Source: an uncultured Lactobacillus sp. (lineage in GTDB: Bacteria > Bacillota > Bacilli > Lactobacillales > Lactobacillaceae). Taken from it: a stretch of DNA of 64,000 nucleotides. Of the stretch, positions 44,835-53,829 are shown one piece after another; within the stretch, counting starts at the first letter, position 1; the number at the start of each line of letters is the position of its first letter. A model generated the notes under the pieces. It was given only the letters and a program-made list of their open reading frames with translations. It had not been told where the DNA came from and searched no databases. Location: contig NZ_CAJURR010000004.1 in NCBI RefSeq assembly GCF_910589175.1, forward strand, positions 1 through 64,000, in the 5' to 3' direction. A program made the position numbers and the translations under genes.

Positions 44835-45560
44835 ATGGCTCAATCTAAAGTTGGAGTGATCGCTCAAGACTTAGTTGATAAAATTAAACATCAACAATAT
44901 CAGGCAGGCGACTATCTCCCAAGTGAACATCAATTAATGGACTTATATGGTGCTTCTCGTGAGACAATTCGAAAAGCTCTTAATAGCTTAACTGAGCTAG
45001 GACTGATCCAAAAAATTCGAGGAAAAGGTTCAATTGTATTGAACTTAGAGCGTTATACTTTTCCTATTTCTGGAATTACTAGTTTTGCGGAATTGAATAA
45101 CCAATTAGGATTAAAAGCTGAAACTAAAGTCCTACTTTTACAAAAAGAAGCTAATTTACCTGTTCAATTTATCAAGTATTTTCCTGAGGAAGAAAATAGC
45201 ACAGGTTTTCATCTTGAACGATTACGTTTAATAGATGGGCAAGCAGATGTATTGGACTGTGACTATTTACTATCCCCTCCAATCAATTCTCTTCCTAGGG
45301 AGGCTGCTGAGACTTCTATCTATGACTATTTAGAAAATAAACAAAAATTAGATATTTCATACGCAACAAAAGAAATTTCTGTTTGCAAAGTTGATAAAAG
45401 AATTCAAGATTTACTTCAACTCGACAACGATCTTGCGGTTTTAGTTGCAAGCCGTAATTACTTAGCTGATACAACTAAGTTTGAATTAACTTTGTCCTAC
45501 CATAGACCTGATAAATTTAAATTTGTTGATTTTGCTCGTAGAAAAAAGATTAAGCTTTAG
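44835..45560 (+). CDS. treR: Trehalose operon repressor, GntR/UTRA family
   Basis: 241 residues from ATG 44835, behind AAGGAGG. The GntR winged helix (about 5-70, with LPSEHQLMDLYGASRETIRKAL) comes before a UTRA effector domain (about 95-235, with FHLERLRLIDGQADVLDCDYLL). It binds trehalose-6-P in known TreR proteins, releasing operators of the kind seen at 44699 and 44788. It is co-transcribed with treA (15-bp gap). Confidence 0.92.
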   Translation: MAQSKVGVIAQDLVDKIKHQQYQAGDYLPSEHQLMDLYGASRETIRKALNSLTELGLIQKIRGKGSIVLNLERYTFPISGITSFAELNNQLGLKAETKVLLLQKEANLPVQFIKYFPEEENSTGFHLERLRLIDGQADVLDCDYLLSPPINSLPREAAETSIYDYLENKQKLDISYATKEISVCKVDKRIQDLLQLDNDLAVLVASRNYLADTTKFELTLSYHRPDKFKFVDFARRKKIKL

Positions 45561-45575
45561 AAAGGTACTATATCA

Positions 45576-47234
45576 ATGAATAATTTAGGCAATAAAGTAA
45601 TCTACCAAATTTATCCAAAATCTTTTTATGACTCAAATAATGATGGGATCGGTGATTTACGTGGAATCATCCAAAAGATTGACTACATTAAAAAACTAAA
45701 CGTAGACTTTATTTGGTTCAATCCATTTTTTGTTTCCCCGCAAAATGATAACGGCTATGACATTGCCGATTATAAAAAAATTGATCCTCGCTTTGGAACT
45801 ATGGAGGACTTTGAAGAATTAGTAGCCAAATTAAAAGATATAAATGTTAATGTCATGCTTGATATGGTCTTAAACCACTGTTCCACTGAACATGAATGGT
45901 TCAAAAAGGCTCTTGCTGGTGATAAAAAATATCAAAAATTCTTCTATCTCAGAAAAGGTAAAGATGGAAAGTTGCCTAACAATTGGCAATCTAAATTTGG
46001 TGGCCCTGCCTGGTCAAAATTTGGTGACACAGATTATTACTACCTCCATCTTTATGATCCAACTCAAGCGGATCTTGACTGGCACAATCCAGAGGTTCGC
46101 GCTGCCTTAATTGATGTAGTAAACTTTTGGCGCAGTAAGGGTGTTCACGGTTTCCGCTTTGACGTAATTAATGTAACAGGAAAAGATACTGTCCTAGTTG
46201 ATTCAACTGATCCAGTCCAAGAAAAATCACTCTATACTGATACTCCAGTAGTGCAGCAATATCTAAAAGAATTAAACGCTAAGTCCTTTGGTCAAGATCC
46301 AGAGTCTGTCACTGTTGGAGAAATGTCTTCTACTACAATTGAAAATTCAATTGCTTATACTCGTCCCCAAGATCATGAACTCTCAATGGTATTTACTTTC
46401 CACCATCTCAAAGTTGACTACAAAAATGGAGAAAAGTGGTCAAAGATGCCTTTTGATTTCAAAAAATTAAAAGACATTATGCTTACTTGGAACAGCAAAA
46501 TTGACCAAGGTGGCGGTTGGCAAGCTCTATTTTGGAACAATCATGATCAACCTTGGGCTTTAAATCGGTTTGGCGATATCGGTAAATATCATGACAAATC
46601 TGCTGAAATGTTAGCTCTCGCTCTTCACCTACTGCGCGGAACACCTTATATCTACATGGGTGAAGAAATCGGTATGATGGATCCACACTATACTTCGATG
46701 AAAGATTATGTTGATATTGAGGCACTAAATGCATATGATGCACTCATTGCTAAAGGGATGAATAAAAAAGAAGCTTTTGAAATCGTTCAATCAAAAGCTC
46801 GCGATAATTCAAGAGTCCCAATGCACTGGAATAATTCTAAATATGCTGGTTTTAGTGAAAGTAAACCTTGGTTGATGCCAACTGACCAAGACAAGGTTAA
46901 TGTTGAAAAGGAATTACGTGAAGGAGAAATATTTAATTTCTATCAAAAGTTAATCAAACTTAGAAAAAGCGAAGAATTAATTTCAACTGGTCATATTAAG
47001 CCACTTTTGATGGATCATCCCCAGGTGATGGCATATGAACGCTACTTAGATAACTCAAATGAAAAGTTATTAGTCTTTGCTAACTTCTATGGCAAAGAAA
47101 CAAAGCTTGAACTTCCTACAGAATATATAAATCGTGACGGTGAAATTTTAATTCAAAATTATGATGAAGAGCTTGCTACTCTTCCTTCAATGCTTGAATT
47201 GAAGCCATATGAAGCTTTAGCAATTAAAATATAG
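45576..47234 (+). CDS. treA: Trehalose-6-phosphate hydrolase (GH13)
   Basis: 552-residue cytosolic alpha,alpha-phosphotrehalase making glucose and glucose-6-P. GH13 regions are DMVLNHCS (I), GFRFDVIN with nucleophile Asp (II), VGEMSS with acid/base Glu (III) and WNNHDQPWA (IV). N-terminal VIYQIYPKSFYDSNNDGIGDL is normal for the oligo-1,6-glucosidase subfamily. It is directly downstream of treR and divergent from treB, so the cluster is a complete trehalose use system. Confidence 0.94.
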   Translation: MNNLGNKVIYQIYPKSFYDSNNDGIGDLRGIIQKIDYIKKLNVDFIWFNPFFVSPQNDNGYDIADYKKIDPRFGTMEDFEELVAKLKDINVNVMLDMVLNHCSTEHEWFKKALAGDKKYQKFFYLRKGKDGKLPNNWQSKFGGPAWSKFGDTDYYYLHLYDPTQADLDWHNPEVRAALIDVVNFWRSKGVHGFRFDVINVTGKDTVLVDSTDPVQEKSLYTDTPVVQQYLKELNAKSFGQDPESVTVGEMSSTTIENSIAYTRPQDHELSMVFTFHHLKVDYKNGEKWSKMPFDFKKLKDIMLTWNSKIDQGGGWQALFWNNHDQPWALNRFGDIGKYHDKSAEMLALALHLLRGTPYIYMGEEIGMMDPHYTSMKDYVDIEALNAYDALIAKGMNKKEAFEIVQSKARDNSRVPMHWNNSKYAGFSESKPWLMPTDQDKVNVEKELREGEIFNFYQKLIKLRKSEELISTGHIKPLLMDHPQVMAYERYLDNSNEKLLVFANFYGKETKLELPTEYINRDGEILIQNYDEELATLPSMLELKPYEALAIKI

Positions 47235-47239
47235 TAAAC

Positions 47240-47281
47240 AAAGAGCAACTACACATAGATTTTCATGTATAGTTGCTCTTT
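47240..47281. terminator. Bidirectional terminator after treA
   Basis: AAAGAGCAACTACACAT pairs with ATGTATAGTTGCTCTTT with one mismatch around an 8-nt loop, with a T-run on both strands. Confidence 0.88.
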
Positions 47282-47293
47282 TTACTAAATAAT

Positions 47294-47683
47294 TTACTTA
47301 AAGAAATTTACAAATCCACTAAATAGAATTACCGTACTAATTAAATAAATTTGCCAAACAGCTAGATTACTATCATCCTTACCCAACTTTTTAGCCATTT
47401 GATGTCCACGCCAGTACATTAAAAGTGATACGATAATTAAAATAATTCCTAGAATAACATATAAAAAGTGTGGAATATAAGGATTCGTATCCCCTAACAA
47501 GAACATGACCGGTACGATAATCAATACTGCACTAATGAAGGTTCCAAAGTATATTACATAAGGTGCAGTAGCAAGCTGTTTTGCCTTTTTATCCCACTTA
47601 TAAAATCTGAAGGTACGATACAATTCAAAGAAGCCTAGTAACATCACTACAATGTACATGGCTGTTAAACCCCAATTTTTCAT
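47294..47683 (-). CDS. Four-helix membrane protein, apparent remote member of the bacteriocin regulon
   Basis: 129 residues from ATG 47683, behind GAGGAAA (the ATG at 47698 is part of that site). Four helices lie at about 5-23, 40-61, 69-90 and 106-127, with conserved-looking polar loops YKWDKKAKQ and RGHQMAKKLGKDDS. I recognise no family. It is a lone gene between the trehalose cluster and the Gln-type ABC operon, yet its promoter has the two 21-bp-phased repeats and -10 position of the bacteriocin promoters. That makes it a candidate quorum-controlled immunity, stress or transport protein. Confidence 0.65.
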   Translation of the reverse strand: MKNWGLTAMYIVVMLLGFFELYRTFRFYKWDKKAKQLATAPYVIYFGTFISAVLIIVPVMFLLGDTNPYIPHFLYVILGIILIIVSLLMYWRGHQMAKKLGKDDSNLAVWQIYLISTVILFSGFVNFFK

Positions 47684-47729
47684 AATTAATTTCCTCATAT
47701 TTTATTTATTCTTATATACTTATACTTGT

Positions 47730-47798
47730 ATTTTATTCCTTTCTTTAAAACAAAAATACGAAAAGTACCAAAATAGTTCATTTTTTTACCAATTTGGA
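47730..47798 (-). promoter_or_regulatory. LytTR-type promoter outside the bacteriocin island (site 4)
   Basis: On the minus strand TTGGTA (47792-47787) is repeated exactly 21 bp on as TTGGTA (47771-47766). TAAAAT (47735-47730) lies at the same distance as the -10 of site 3. The leading TCCAAAT matches ACCAAAT of the other sites. Confidence 0.7.
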
Positions 47799-47834
47799 TA
47801 TACGGTCAACTATCTCCACTAAAAGGCATAATAA

Positions 47835-47861
47835 AAACCACATGAATTTTTCATGTGGTTT
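47835..47861 (-). terminator. Terminator of the Gln-type ABC operon
   Basis: AAACCACATGA pairs with TCATGTGGTTT-like bases around ATTTT. A minus-strand T-rich tail follows. Confidence 0.8.
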
Positions 47862-47866
47862 ATTTT

Positions 47867-48517
47867 TTAATACTTACTTTGTAAATGCTTAGCAACCATT
47901 GAAAGTGAGAAACAAACAATGAAGTACATAATCGCAATAATTACATACATTGGAATCAAGTAAGTAGTATTTTGACTATAAATAATTTGTGCGTGGAATA
48001 ATAATTCCGGCAAAACAATAATGGTTGCTAAAGATGTATCCTTAACTAATGAAACGAATTGTGATAAAAGAGACGGAATCATCTTATTGAGGGCTTGTGG
48101 AATAATTACATGATACATTGCCTGCATATATGTCATACCGTTTGATCGAGCACCTTCCATTTGGCCTGGATCAACAGCAGCAATCCCACTTCTCACAATT
48201 TCAGCTAACATTGCCCCTTCAAATACTACCAAGGCAATAATAGAAGCGACCGTTGGATTGGTAATAATCCCTAATTCGGGTAATCCAAAATACGTAAAGA
48301 AAATAATTAACAAGAGCGGCAGATTTCTAATAATATCAATTACAAATCCAACAATTGCTGAAAGATATTTAATTTTCACGTAACGGATAAAGCCAAATAC
48401 TAGTCCTAATACAAAACTTAAAGCAATTGAAATCAAAGATACATATATGGTCACCCACAAACCTTGTAAGAGAAAGCGAATGTTAATCCAAGAATATGCA
48501 TGAATAAAGTTTTCCAT
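47867..48517 (-). CDS. Polar amino acid ABC transporter permease
   Basis: 216 residues, five helices. The loop MEGARSNGMTYMQAMYHVIIPQALNKM (about 117-143) contacts the ATPase. It belongs to the His/Glu/Gln/Arg/opine permease family and pairs with the permease encoded just upstream, which has an almost identical loop. AAGGAG precedes the ATG. Last gene of the four-gene operon. Substrate is probably glutamate, glutamine or aspartate. Confidence 0.9.
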   Translation of the reverse strand: MENFIHAYSWINIRFLLQGLWVTIYVSLISIALSFVLGLVFGFIRYVKIKYLSAIVGFVIDIIRNLPLLLIIFFTYFGLPELGIITNPTVASIIALVVFEGAMLAEIVRSGIAAVDPGQMEGARSNGMTYMQAMYHVIIPQALNKMIPSLLSQFVSLVKDTSLATIIVLPELLFHAQIIYSQNTTYLIPMYVIIAIMYFIVCFSLSMVAKHLQSKY

Positions 48518-48530
48518 CTTTTTCTCCTTT

Positions 48531-49169
48531 CTAGGCTAATTTCTTTTCTAAGTGACGCATGTAGTAACTTAATGGTAGCGTTAAGACTAAGTAAAATAAT
48601 CCAACAACAACATAAGTATTAATTGTTTCAAATGATGAGAATGCAATTACGTCTGCTTGATACATCAAATCAAAACCTGCCACAAAGGCTAAAACAGATG
48701 AGTTCTTAATTAAGTTAATGAACTGATTACCTAATGGCGGAATAACAATCTTTAAGGCTTGTGGCAAGATAACATAGCGCATAGCTTGCGTATAAGTCAT
48801 CCCATTTGAGCGGGCACCTTCCATTTGGCCATCACCAACTGAGTTAATTCCCGCTCTAACTGTTTCTGCAATAAATGCTGAAGTATATAATGTTAATCCA
48901 ATCGTACCTGCTGCAAAACCTGATACCTTGAACCAAATTTGAGGTACAACCAGATAAAAGATCATTGTAATAACTAACAAAGGAATGTTACGGAAAATTT
49001 CAATGTAGACACGTGCTACTGCTCTACCAAACTTATTTGGTGCAACTTCTAACAAAGCAAAGCCTACTCCAAGGATCAAACTAAAGAATAGGGCAATTAC
49101 ACTACATAAAATTGTGTTCCAAAAGCCTGATAAGAATTCAGACCAATGATTTGTTAAAATTCCTATCAC
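48531..49169 (-). CDS. Polar amino acid ABC transporter permease
   Basis: 212 residues from a GTG at 49169 that overlaps the receptor stop (GTGA) behind AAGGAGG. Its loop MEGARSNGMTYTQAMRYVILPQALKI is nearly the same as in the second permease, as expected for a heterodimeric channel that arose by duplication. Five helices. It acts with the receptor and ATPase of the same message. Confidence 0.9.
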   Translation of the reverse strand: MIGILTNHWSEFLSGFWNTILCSVIALFFSLILGVGFALLEVAPNKFGRAVARVYIEIFRNIPLLVITMIFYLVVPQIWFKVSGFAAGTIGLTLYTSAFIAETVRAGINSVGDGQMEGARSNGMTYTQAMRYVILPQALKIVIPPLGNQFINLIKNSSVLAFVAGFDLMYQADVIAFSSFETINTYVVVGLFYLVLTLPLSYYMRHLEKKLA

Positions 49170-49990
49170 GAATTTTCAACCTCCTTAATATTAAATCCTG
49201 GAATACCGTCAAACCATTTAACTAATAAGCGATGATACGTTCCATTTTTCTTTAATTCATTTAGTGCCTTATTAATATGATCAGCAAAATCAGTTTGACC
49301 TTTTTCTACCGCAATACCGTAAGGTTCACTTGTGTAAGTTCCCCCTACTAATTTATAACCTTTATTTTCACTAGCAATACCGGCAAGTAATCCGTTATCG
49401 GTAGTCATTGCTTGTCCTTGACCAGCTTTTAATGCAGTAAATGCTTGACCATAATCATCATATTCCAAAACTTTTGCTTTAGGCGCAAACTTCTTAACAT
49501 TATCAACTGCTGTTGTTCCTTTAACAGCTAAGGCAGTTTTACCATTCAAGTCTCTAACATTTTTGATTGAAGAATCATCTTTTACAAGTAGTGATTGTCC
49601 AGCAGTAAAATATGGTTCACTAAAAGTTACTTGTTTTTTTCGATCAGGCGTAATAGTCATTGTTGCTAAAATTGCATCAATATTTCCATTTTTTAATAAC
49701 GGTATTCTTGTTTTGGGAGTTGTTTGTACAAATTCAGCTTTTGCGTCTTTGCCCAACATTTGCTTAGTTAAGGCCTTTGCTAAATCAACTTCAAAGCCTT
49801 CGATTTTTCCAGTTTTAATACTCATTAAACCAAATAAACGAGTATCAGCCTTAACTCCCCAAGTAATTGTCTTACTCTCTTTAACCTGATCATAAACATT
49901 ACTTGATTTCTGCTTCTTGGCACAGCCGGTCAAAGTAACTAATAAAGCTAGTACCAGAGGCAAAATAAAAATCTTAGTTGATTTTTTCAT
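49166..49990 (-). CDS. Glutamate/glutamine-type ABC transporter substrate-binding lipoprotein
   Basis: 274 residues from ATG 49990, with the ribosome site AGGTGG at the ATPase stop. The lipoprotein signal ends LVTLTGC. The SBP family 3 domain has VKADTRLFGLMSIKTGKIEGFEVDLAKAL, AILATMTITPDRKKQVTFSEPYF and KGTTAVDNVKKFAPKAKV. It is highly similar to the orphan receptor at 51185-52006 along almost its whole length. It delivers ligand to the permease pair. Confidence 0.92.
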   Translation of the reverse strand: MKKSTKIFILPLVLALLVTLTGCAKKQKSSNVYDQVKESKTITWGVKADTRLFGLMSIKTGKIEGFEVDLAKALTKQMLGKDAKAEFVQTTPKTRIPLLKNGNIDAILATMTITPDRKKQVTFSEPYFTAGQSLLVKDDSSIKNVRDLNGKTALAVKGTTAVDNVKKFAPKAKVLEYDDYGQAFTALKAGQGQAMTTDNGLLAGIASENKGYKLVGGTYTSEPYGIAVEKGQTDFADHINKALNELKKNGTYHRLLVKWFDGIPGFNIKEVENS

Positions 49991-49991
49991 T

Positions 49992-50741
49992 TTAGCCACC
50001 TAGCTTTTCAGTAATAACCTTACTTAAAAATTGACGTGCACGTTCAGTCTTAGGATGTGCAAAGAATTCTTCTGGTTTTTCATCCTCTAAAATTCTACCT
50101 TGATCAAAGAAAATTAATCTGTCCCCAACTTCACGAGCAAATCCCATTTCGTGAGTTACAACAACCATTGTAATTCCTTGATCTGCTACGTATTTCATAA
50201 CATCTAACACATCTTGAATCATTTCTGGATCAAGAGCACTAGTTGGTTCATCAAACAAAATTGCCTTTGGTCTCATAGCTAATGAACGAGCAATTGCAAC
50301 ACGTTGCTTTTGTCCACCAGACAATTGTCTTGGATACATATTTGCCTTTTCTTCAAGACCAACTTTTTTTAGAAGATCCATGGCAATATCATTATTTTCC
50401 TTATCTGGTCTATGCAAAACAATCTTAGGAGCTAAAGTTATATTTTCAAGCACAGTGTGGTTGTCGTATAAGTTAAAATGTTGGAAAACCATTCCCACAT
50501 TCTTACGAATTTTATTTAAATCCGTATGCTTATCTGCCAAATCATAGCCAGTAACCATCAAAGTACCAGAATTAATTCGCTCTAATCCATTCATTGTACG
50601 AATCAAAGTACTCTTACCAGAACCAGACGGGCCGATAATTGAAACAACTTGACCCTCTTCAATACTCAAATTAATATCCTTTAAAGCATGGAACTTACCA
50701 TAGTACTTATTTACATGCTTAAAATCAATAATTGCAGCCAT
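49992..50741 (-). CDS. glnQ: Polar amino acid ABC transporter ATPase (GlnQ type)
   Basis: 249 residues from ATG 50741, behind GAGAGGGGAAG. Walker [11 protein letters not shown]-loop [14 protein letters not shown], signature LSGGQKQR, Walker [20 protein letters not shown] and [14 protein letters not shown] are intact. First gene of a glnQHMP-like operon whose leader is the T-box at 50855-51115, so expression responds to an uncharged tRNA. Confidence 0.93.
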   Translation of the reverse strand: MAAIIDFKHVNKYYGKFHALKDINLSIEEGQVVSIIGPSGSGKSTLIRTMNGLERINSGTLMVTGYDLADKHTDLNKIRKNVGMVFQHFNLYDNHTVLENITLAPKIVLHRPDKENNDIAMDLLKKVGLEEKANMYPRQLSGGQKQRVAIARSLAMRPKAILFDEPTSALDPEMIQDVLDVMKYVADQGITMVVVTHEMGFAREVGDRLIFFDQGRILEDEKPEEFFAHPKTERARQFLSKVITEKLGG

Positions 50742-50854
50742 TGTGCTTCCCCTCTCTTTTTTACTCACTTTTCCATTCTACTCTAAAACTTCTTAAAATT
50801 AACTTCTGTAGTTATATCTGTTGCATACCCCTTTATTTCCTGATTGGAGCAAAG

Positions 50855-51115
50855 AAAAAAAGCCCTTCGCTCCTAAATTACTCAGGACGAAAGGCTTTTT
50901 TCCGCGGTACCACCTAAATTGTCTAATTAAAGACCAACTTGACTAGAGCACAACCATGCTCCAGCGGCTAGATAACGTACCGCTTACGGCTAAACTTACT
51001 CTCTTAAAAGATTTCGGCCAGCAGCATTATAAAAGTGTCTTTCAATAATCCAGGGTCTGCTAACTTTTCCACTACCGTTAACTCACTAAAAGAAATAGAT
51101 TACCTACTTTTCTTT
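50855..51115 (-). promoter_or_regulatory. T-box riboswitch leader of the glnQHMP-like operon
   Basis: On the minus strand the T-box AGGTGGTACCGCGG (50915-50902) is followed by a terminator hairpin (50901-50855) with a long T-run. In Stem I, AGTA (51108-51105) and GAA (51043-51041) flank the specifier loop. GGTAATC (51104-51098) pairs with GATTATT (51050-51044) above it. After GAA comes AGACA: GAC (Asp) followed by a purine is my best reading, with AGA (Arg) as alternative. The variable T-box base is U, which pairs with an A discriminator or wobbles with G. Uncharged tRNA would prevent termination and raise transport. Confidence 0.85.
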
Positions 51116-51184
51116 TTATCGCTTTTTAAATTTAAATGTTGATTACATTTAATAATATTTTTTCAAAAAAGGCAAGTAAAAATT

Positions 51185-52006
51185 TTATTTTTCACCTTCG
51201 GCCTCTTTAATATTAAAGCCCGGAATACCGCTAAACCACTTCTTTACCAAGGCATCATACGTCCCATCTTTTTTTAATTTTACTAGTGCACGATTAATTG
51301 CATTTTTCATTTGTGTCTGTCCTTTATTGACAGCAATTCCATAGGGTTCCTTAGTATAGGTGCCCTCTACAAGTTTATAGCCCTTGTTTTCTGTTGCAAT
51401 TCCGGCAAGCAAACCATTATCAGTAGTCATGGCTTGACCTTGACCGGCTTTAAGCGCAGTAAATGCTTGACCATAATCATCAAATTCTAATACTTTAGCC
51501 TTAGGTGCAAATTTTTTAACATTGGCAACTGCTGTTGTACCTTTTACAGCTAATGCAGTTTTACCATTCATATCTTTAATGCTCTTGATTGTTGAATCAT
51601 CTTTTACAAGAAGTGATTGTCCAGCATAAAAATATGGATCGCTAAAATCAATTTGCTTTTTGCGTTCTGGCGTAATCGTCATTGCCGCTAAAACTGCATC
51701 AATATTTCCATTTTTCAAAAGTGGAATTTTTGTTTTTGCAGTAGTTTGTACAAAGTTTGCCTTAGCATTTTTTCCTAGTATTTCCTTAGTTAAAGCATTT
51801 GCTAAATCAACTTCAAAACCTTCAATTTTTCCGGTTTTAATACTCATTAAACCAAATAAACGGGTATCCGCCTTAACACCCCAAGTAATTTCATCACTTT
51901 TTTTAACTTCTTGGTAGACGTTACGAGTATTTTTTTGACATGCCGAAAGTAAAAAAACGCTAAATAAGACAACAAATAAAGAAAAGAATCGTAGCTTTCT
52001 CTTCAC
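51185..52006 (-). CDS. Orphan polar amino acid-binding lipoprotein
   Basis: 273 residues from GTG 52006, with GGGGG upstream at a long distance. Signal ends FLLSAC (lipobox LSAC). The SBP family 3 domain nearly repeats the 49166-49990 receptor (VKADTRLFGLMSIKTGKIEGFEVDLANAL; LAAMTITPERKKQIDFSDPYFY). No permease or ATPase follows directly; the T-box leader of the main operon lies downstream. It probably serves the same permease with a changed affinity or ligand. The divergence is concentrated in the signal and in scattered Lys/Asn changes. Confidence 0.88.
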   Translation of the reverse strand: MKRKLRFFSLFVVLFSVFLLSACQKNTRNVYQEVKKSDEITWGVKADTRLFGLMSIKTGKIEGFEVDLANALTKEILGKNAKANFVQTTAKTKIPLLKNGNIDAVLAAMTITPERKKQIDFSDPYFYAGQSLLVKDDSTIKSIKDMNGKTALAVKGTTAVANVKKFAPKAKVLEFDDYGQAFTALKAGQGQAMTTDNGLLAGIATENKGYKLVEGTYTKEPYGIAVNKGQTQMKNAINRALVKLKKDGTYDALVKKWFSGIPGFNIKEAEGEK

Positions 52007-52029
52007 TTTTTAAACTTTCCCCCTAACTA

Positions 52030-52058
52030 AAATTAGAGGGAAAGCGTCCCTCTAATTT
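52030..52058 (-). terminator. Terminator of the MarR-ABC exporter operon
   Basis: AAATTAGAGGGA and TCCCTCTAATTT are perfect 12-bp arms around AAGCG, directly after the stop of the second ABC gene. Confidence 0.85.
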
Positions 52059-52059
52059 A

Positions 52060-53829
52060 TTATTCAAATGCCATTTGATTAGTATACAAGCCATAGTAAA
52101 AACCACGCTTCTTAATTAATTCATCGTGATTTCCTTCTTCAATGACATTTCCATCTTTCAACACTACTATTTTATCTGAATTTAAGATAGTCTTCAAACG
52201 GTGAGCAATAACAAAACTAGTTCTACCTGCAATAACCGCGTCCATAGCTTTTTGAATCTTAGCCTCAGTAACAGTGTCTACATTAGAAGTAGCCTCATCC
52301 AAAATCAAAAATTCTGGGTCAGTTAAGATTGTTCGAGCAATTGAAATTAATTGCTTTTGACCAGTAGAAAAGACGGAATTCTCTTCTGAAACTTGCGTAT
52401 CATAACCATCAGGTAGGGTCGTAATGAAGTCATGAATATTAGCTTCTTTTGCGGCCGCAATCACCTCATCTCGGCTCGCATCTGGTTTACCATATTTAAT
52501 ATTATCTTCAACGGTTCCAGTAAATAGAACCGAATCCTGTAAAACAATACCAACATTATTTCTTAAAGATTCAAGAGTAATATCACGCACATCAACGCCA
52601 TCAAAAGTTACTTTCCCACTATTTACATCGTAGAAGCGATTAATTAGGTTCATGATTGTAGTTTTACCTGAACCCGTTGGTCCAACTACAGCAACTGACT
52701 TACCTTTATCGACATCAATTGAAACACCGTGCAAGATTTCTTTATCAGCGTTATAGCCAAAATGAACGTTTTCTAATTTAACGCCCTTTTTGATTCCTTT
52801 AAGAACTTTTCCATCAGGTACCGTATTCTCCTCATCTTGTTCTTCAACAGTTGCCAATCTTCTAGCACCAGTTAAAGCAAGCTGTGTCATTGAATAAATT
52901 GAAGTGAGTTGGGTTAGTGGTTGGAAATATGTTTGTGAATATTCAACAAAGGCAACAATTAATCCCAAACCAATTGCTTGACTGACTTGGCCACTAACAA
53001 TCAGCCATGCCCCTCCACCAATTACAATGGCTAAATTCAGTAAAGAGATTCCTTGTAGCAAGGGGAAGAGCATCCCAGAATAAAATTGACCTTTGAACAT
53101 AGCGCTACGAACATCGTTATTGTACTTTTTAAAGTTTTGAACAGATTCTTCTTGTAAGCCGTTAGTAATAATTACTTTTTCACCATTGATCTGTTCATTT
53201 ACATAACCATTAAGATCACTAATTTTATCCTGTTGCTTATCTAAGTAAATTCTCGCCTTCTTCATAATGACTAAACTAATAATCAAAATAAATGGCGTTG
53301 TTGCTACCGTAAATAGGGCCATAGTTGGGTTTACGATAAACATCATAATGATAGTTCCGATTAATAATGCGCCTTGAGAAATAATTTCAAAAATTGCATT
53401 ATTCAAGGCATTAAAAATATTATCTAAGTCTGAATTAAATAGAGATAATAGTTTTCCATCTTGATGAGTATCAAAGTAGCGAATTAACATTCTTTGAAAC
53501 TTAGCAAATAAGTTTTCTCTCATATCATTAGTAGCATTTGCAGTGAATTTTGACATTACCATCCATGCAATAAATGATGCGATAATTCCAGCTGCATATA
53601 CACCCACCATTGATCCTAAAGCCTGATAAAAGCTACTTAAATCATGAGTACGGCTAGCTACTTTGTTAACTGCCTTAGTTAATTCTTGAACAGCATTTCC
53701 TAGGAAAAGAGGACCAAGTACTTGACTCAAAGTCGAAATCAAGGATAAGACGATAACAATTGTAACGCCTTTCCAATAATTCTTTAAATACTTGGCAAAG
53801 TATTTTAATGCTTTTTTAGTATTACTCAT
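52060..53829 (-). CDS. Heterodimeric ABC multidrug exporter subunit (canonical Walker B)
   Basis: 589 residues from ATG 53829, behind AGAGAGGTG inside the upstream gene. The membrane domain (about 1-330, six helices) comes before the nucleotide-binding domain with Walker A GPTGSGKTT, signature FSTGQKQ (Thr for the usual Gly) and Walker B FLILDEATSNVD with the catalytic Glu. With the partner, which has Asp at that Glu position, it forms one active and one degenerate ATP site, as in LmrCD/TM287-288 exporters. Likely drug or peptide efflux. Confidence 0.93.
   Translation of the reverse strand: MSNTKKALKYFAKYLKNYWKGVTIVIVLSLISTLSQVLGPLFLGNAVQELTKAVNKVASRTHDLSSFYQALGSMVGVYAAGIIASFIAWMVMSKFTANATNDMRENLFAKFQRMLIRYFDTHQDGKLLSLFNSDLDNIFNALNNAIFEIISQGALLIGTIIMMFIVNPTMALFTVATTPFILIISLVIMKKARIYLDKQQDKISDLNGYVNEQINGEKVIITNGLQEESVQNFKKYNNDVRSAMFKGQFYSGMLFPLLQGISLLNLAIVIGGGAWLIVSGQVSQAIGLGLIVAFVEYSQTYFQPLTQLTSIYSMTQLALTGARRLATVEEQDEENTVPDGKVLKGIKKGVKLENVHFGYNADKEILHGVSIDVDKGKSVAVVGPTGSGKTTIMNLINRFYDVNSGKVTFDGVDVRDITLESLRNNVGIVLQDSVLFTGTVEDNIKYGKPDASRDEVIAAAKEANIHDFITTLPDGYDTQVSEENSVFSTGQKQLISIARTILTDPEFLILDEATSNVDTVTEAKIQKAMDAVIAGRTSFVIAHRLKTILNSDKIVVLKDGNVIEEGNHDELIKKRGFYYGLYTNQMAFE

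Noticed and set aside
46483..46743. 86-codon minus-strand frame inside treA
   Set aside because: Antisense shadow of a conserved GH13 gene with no ribosome site.
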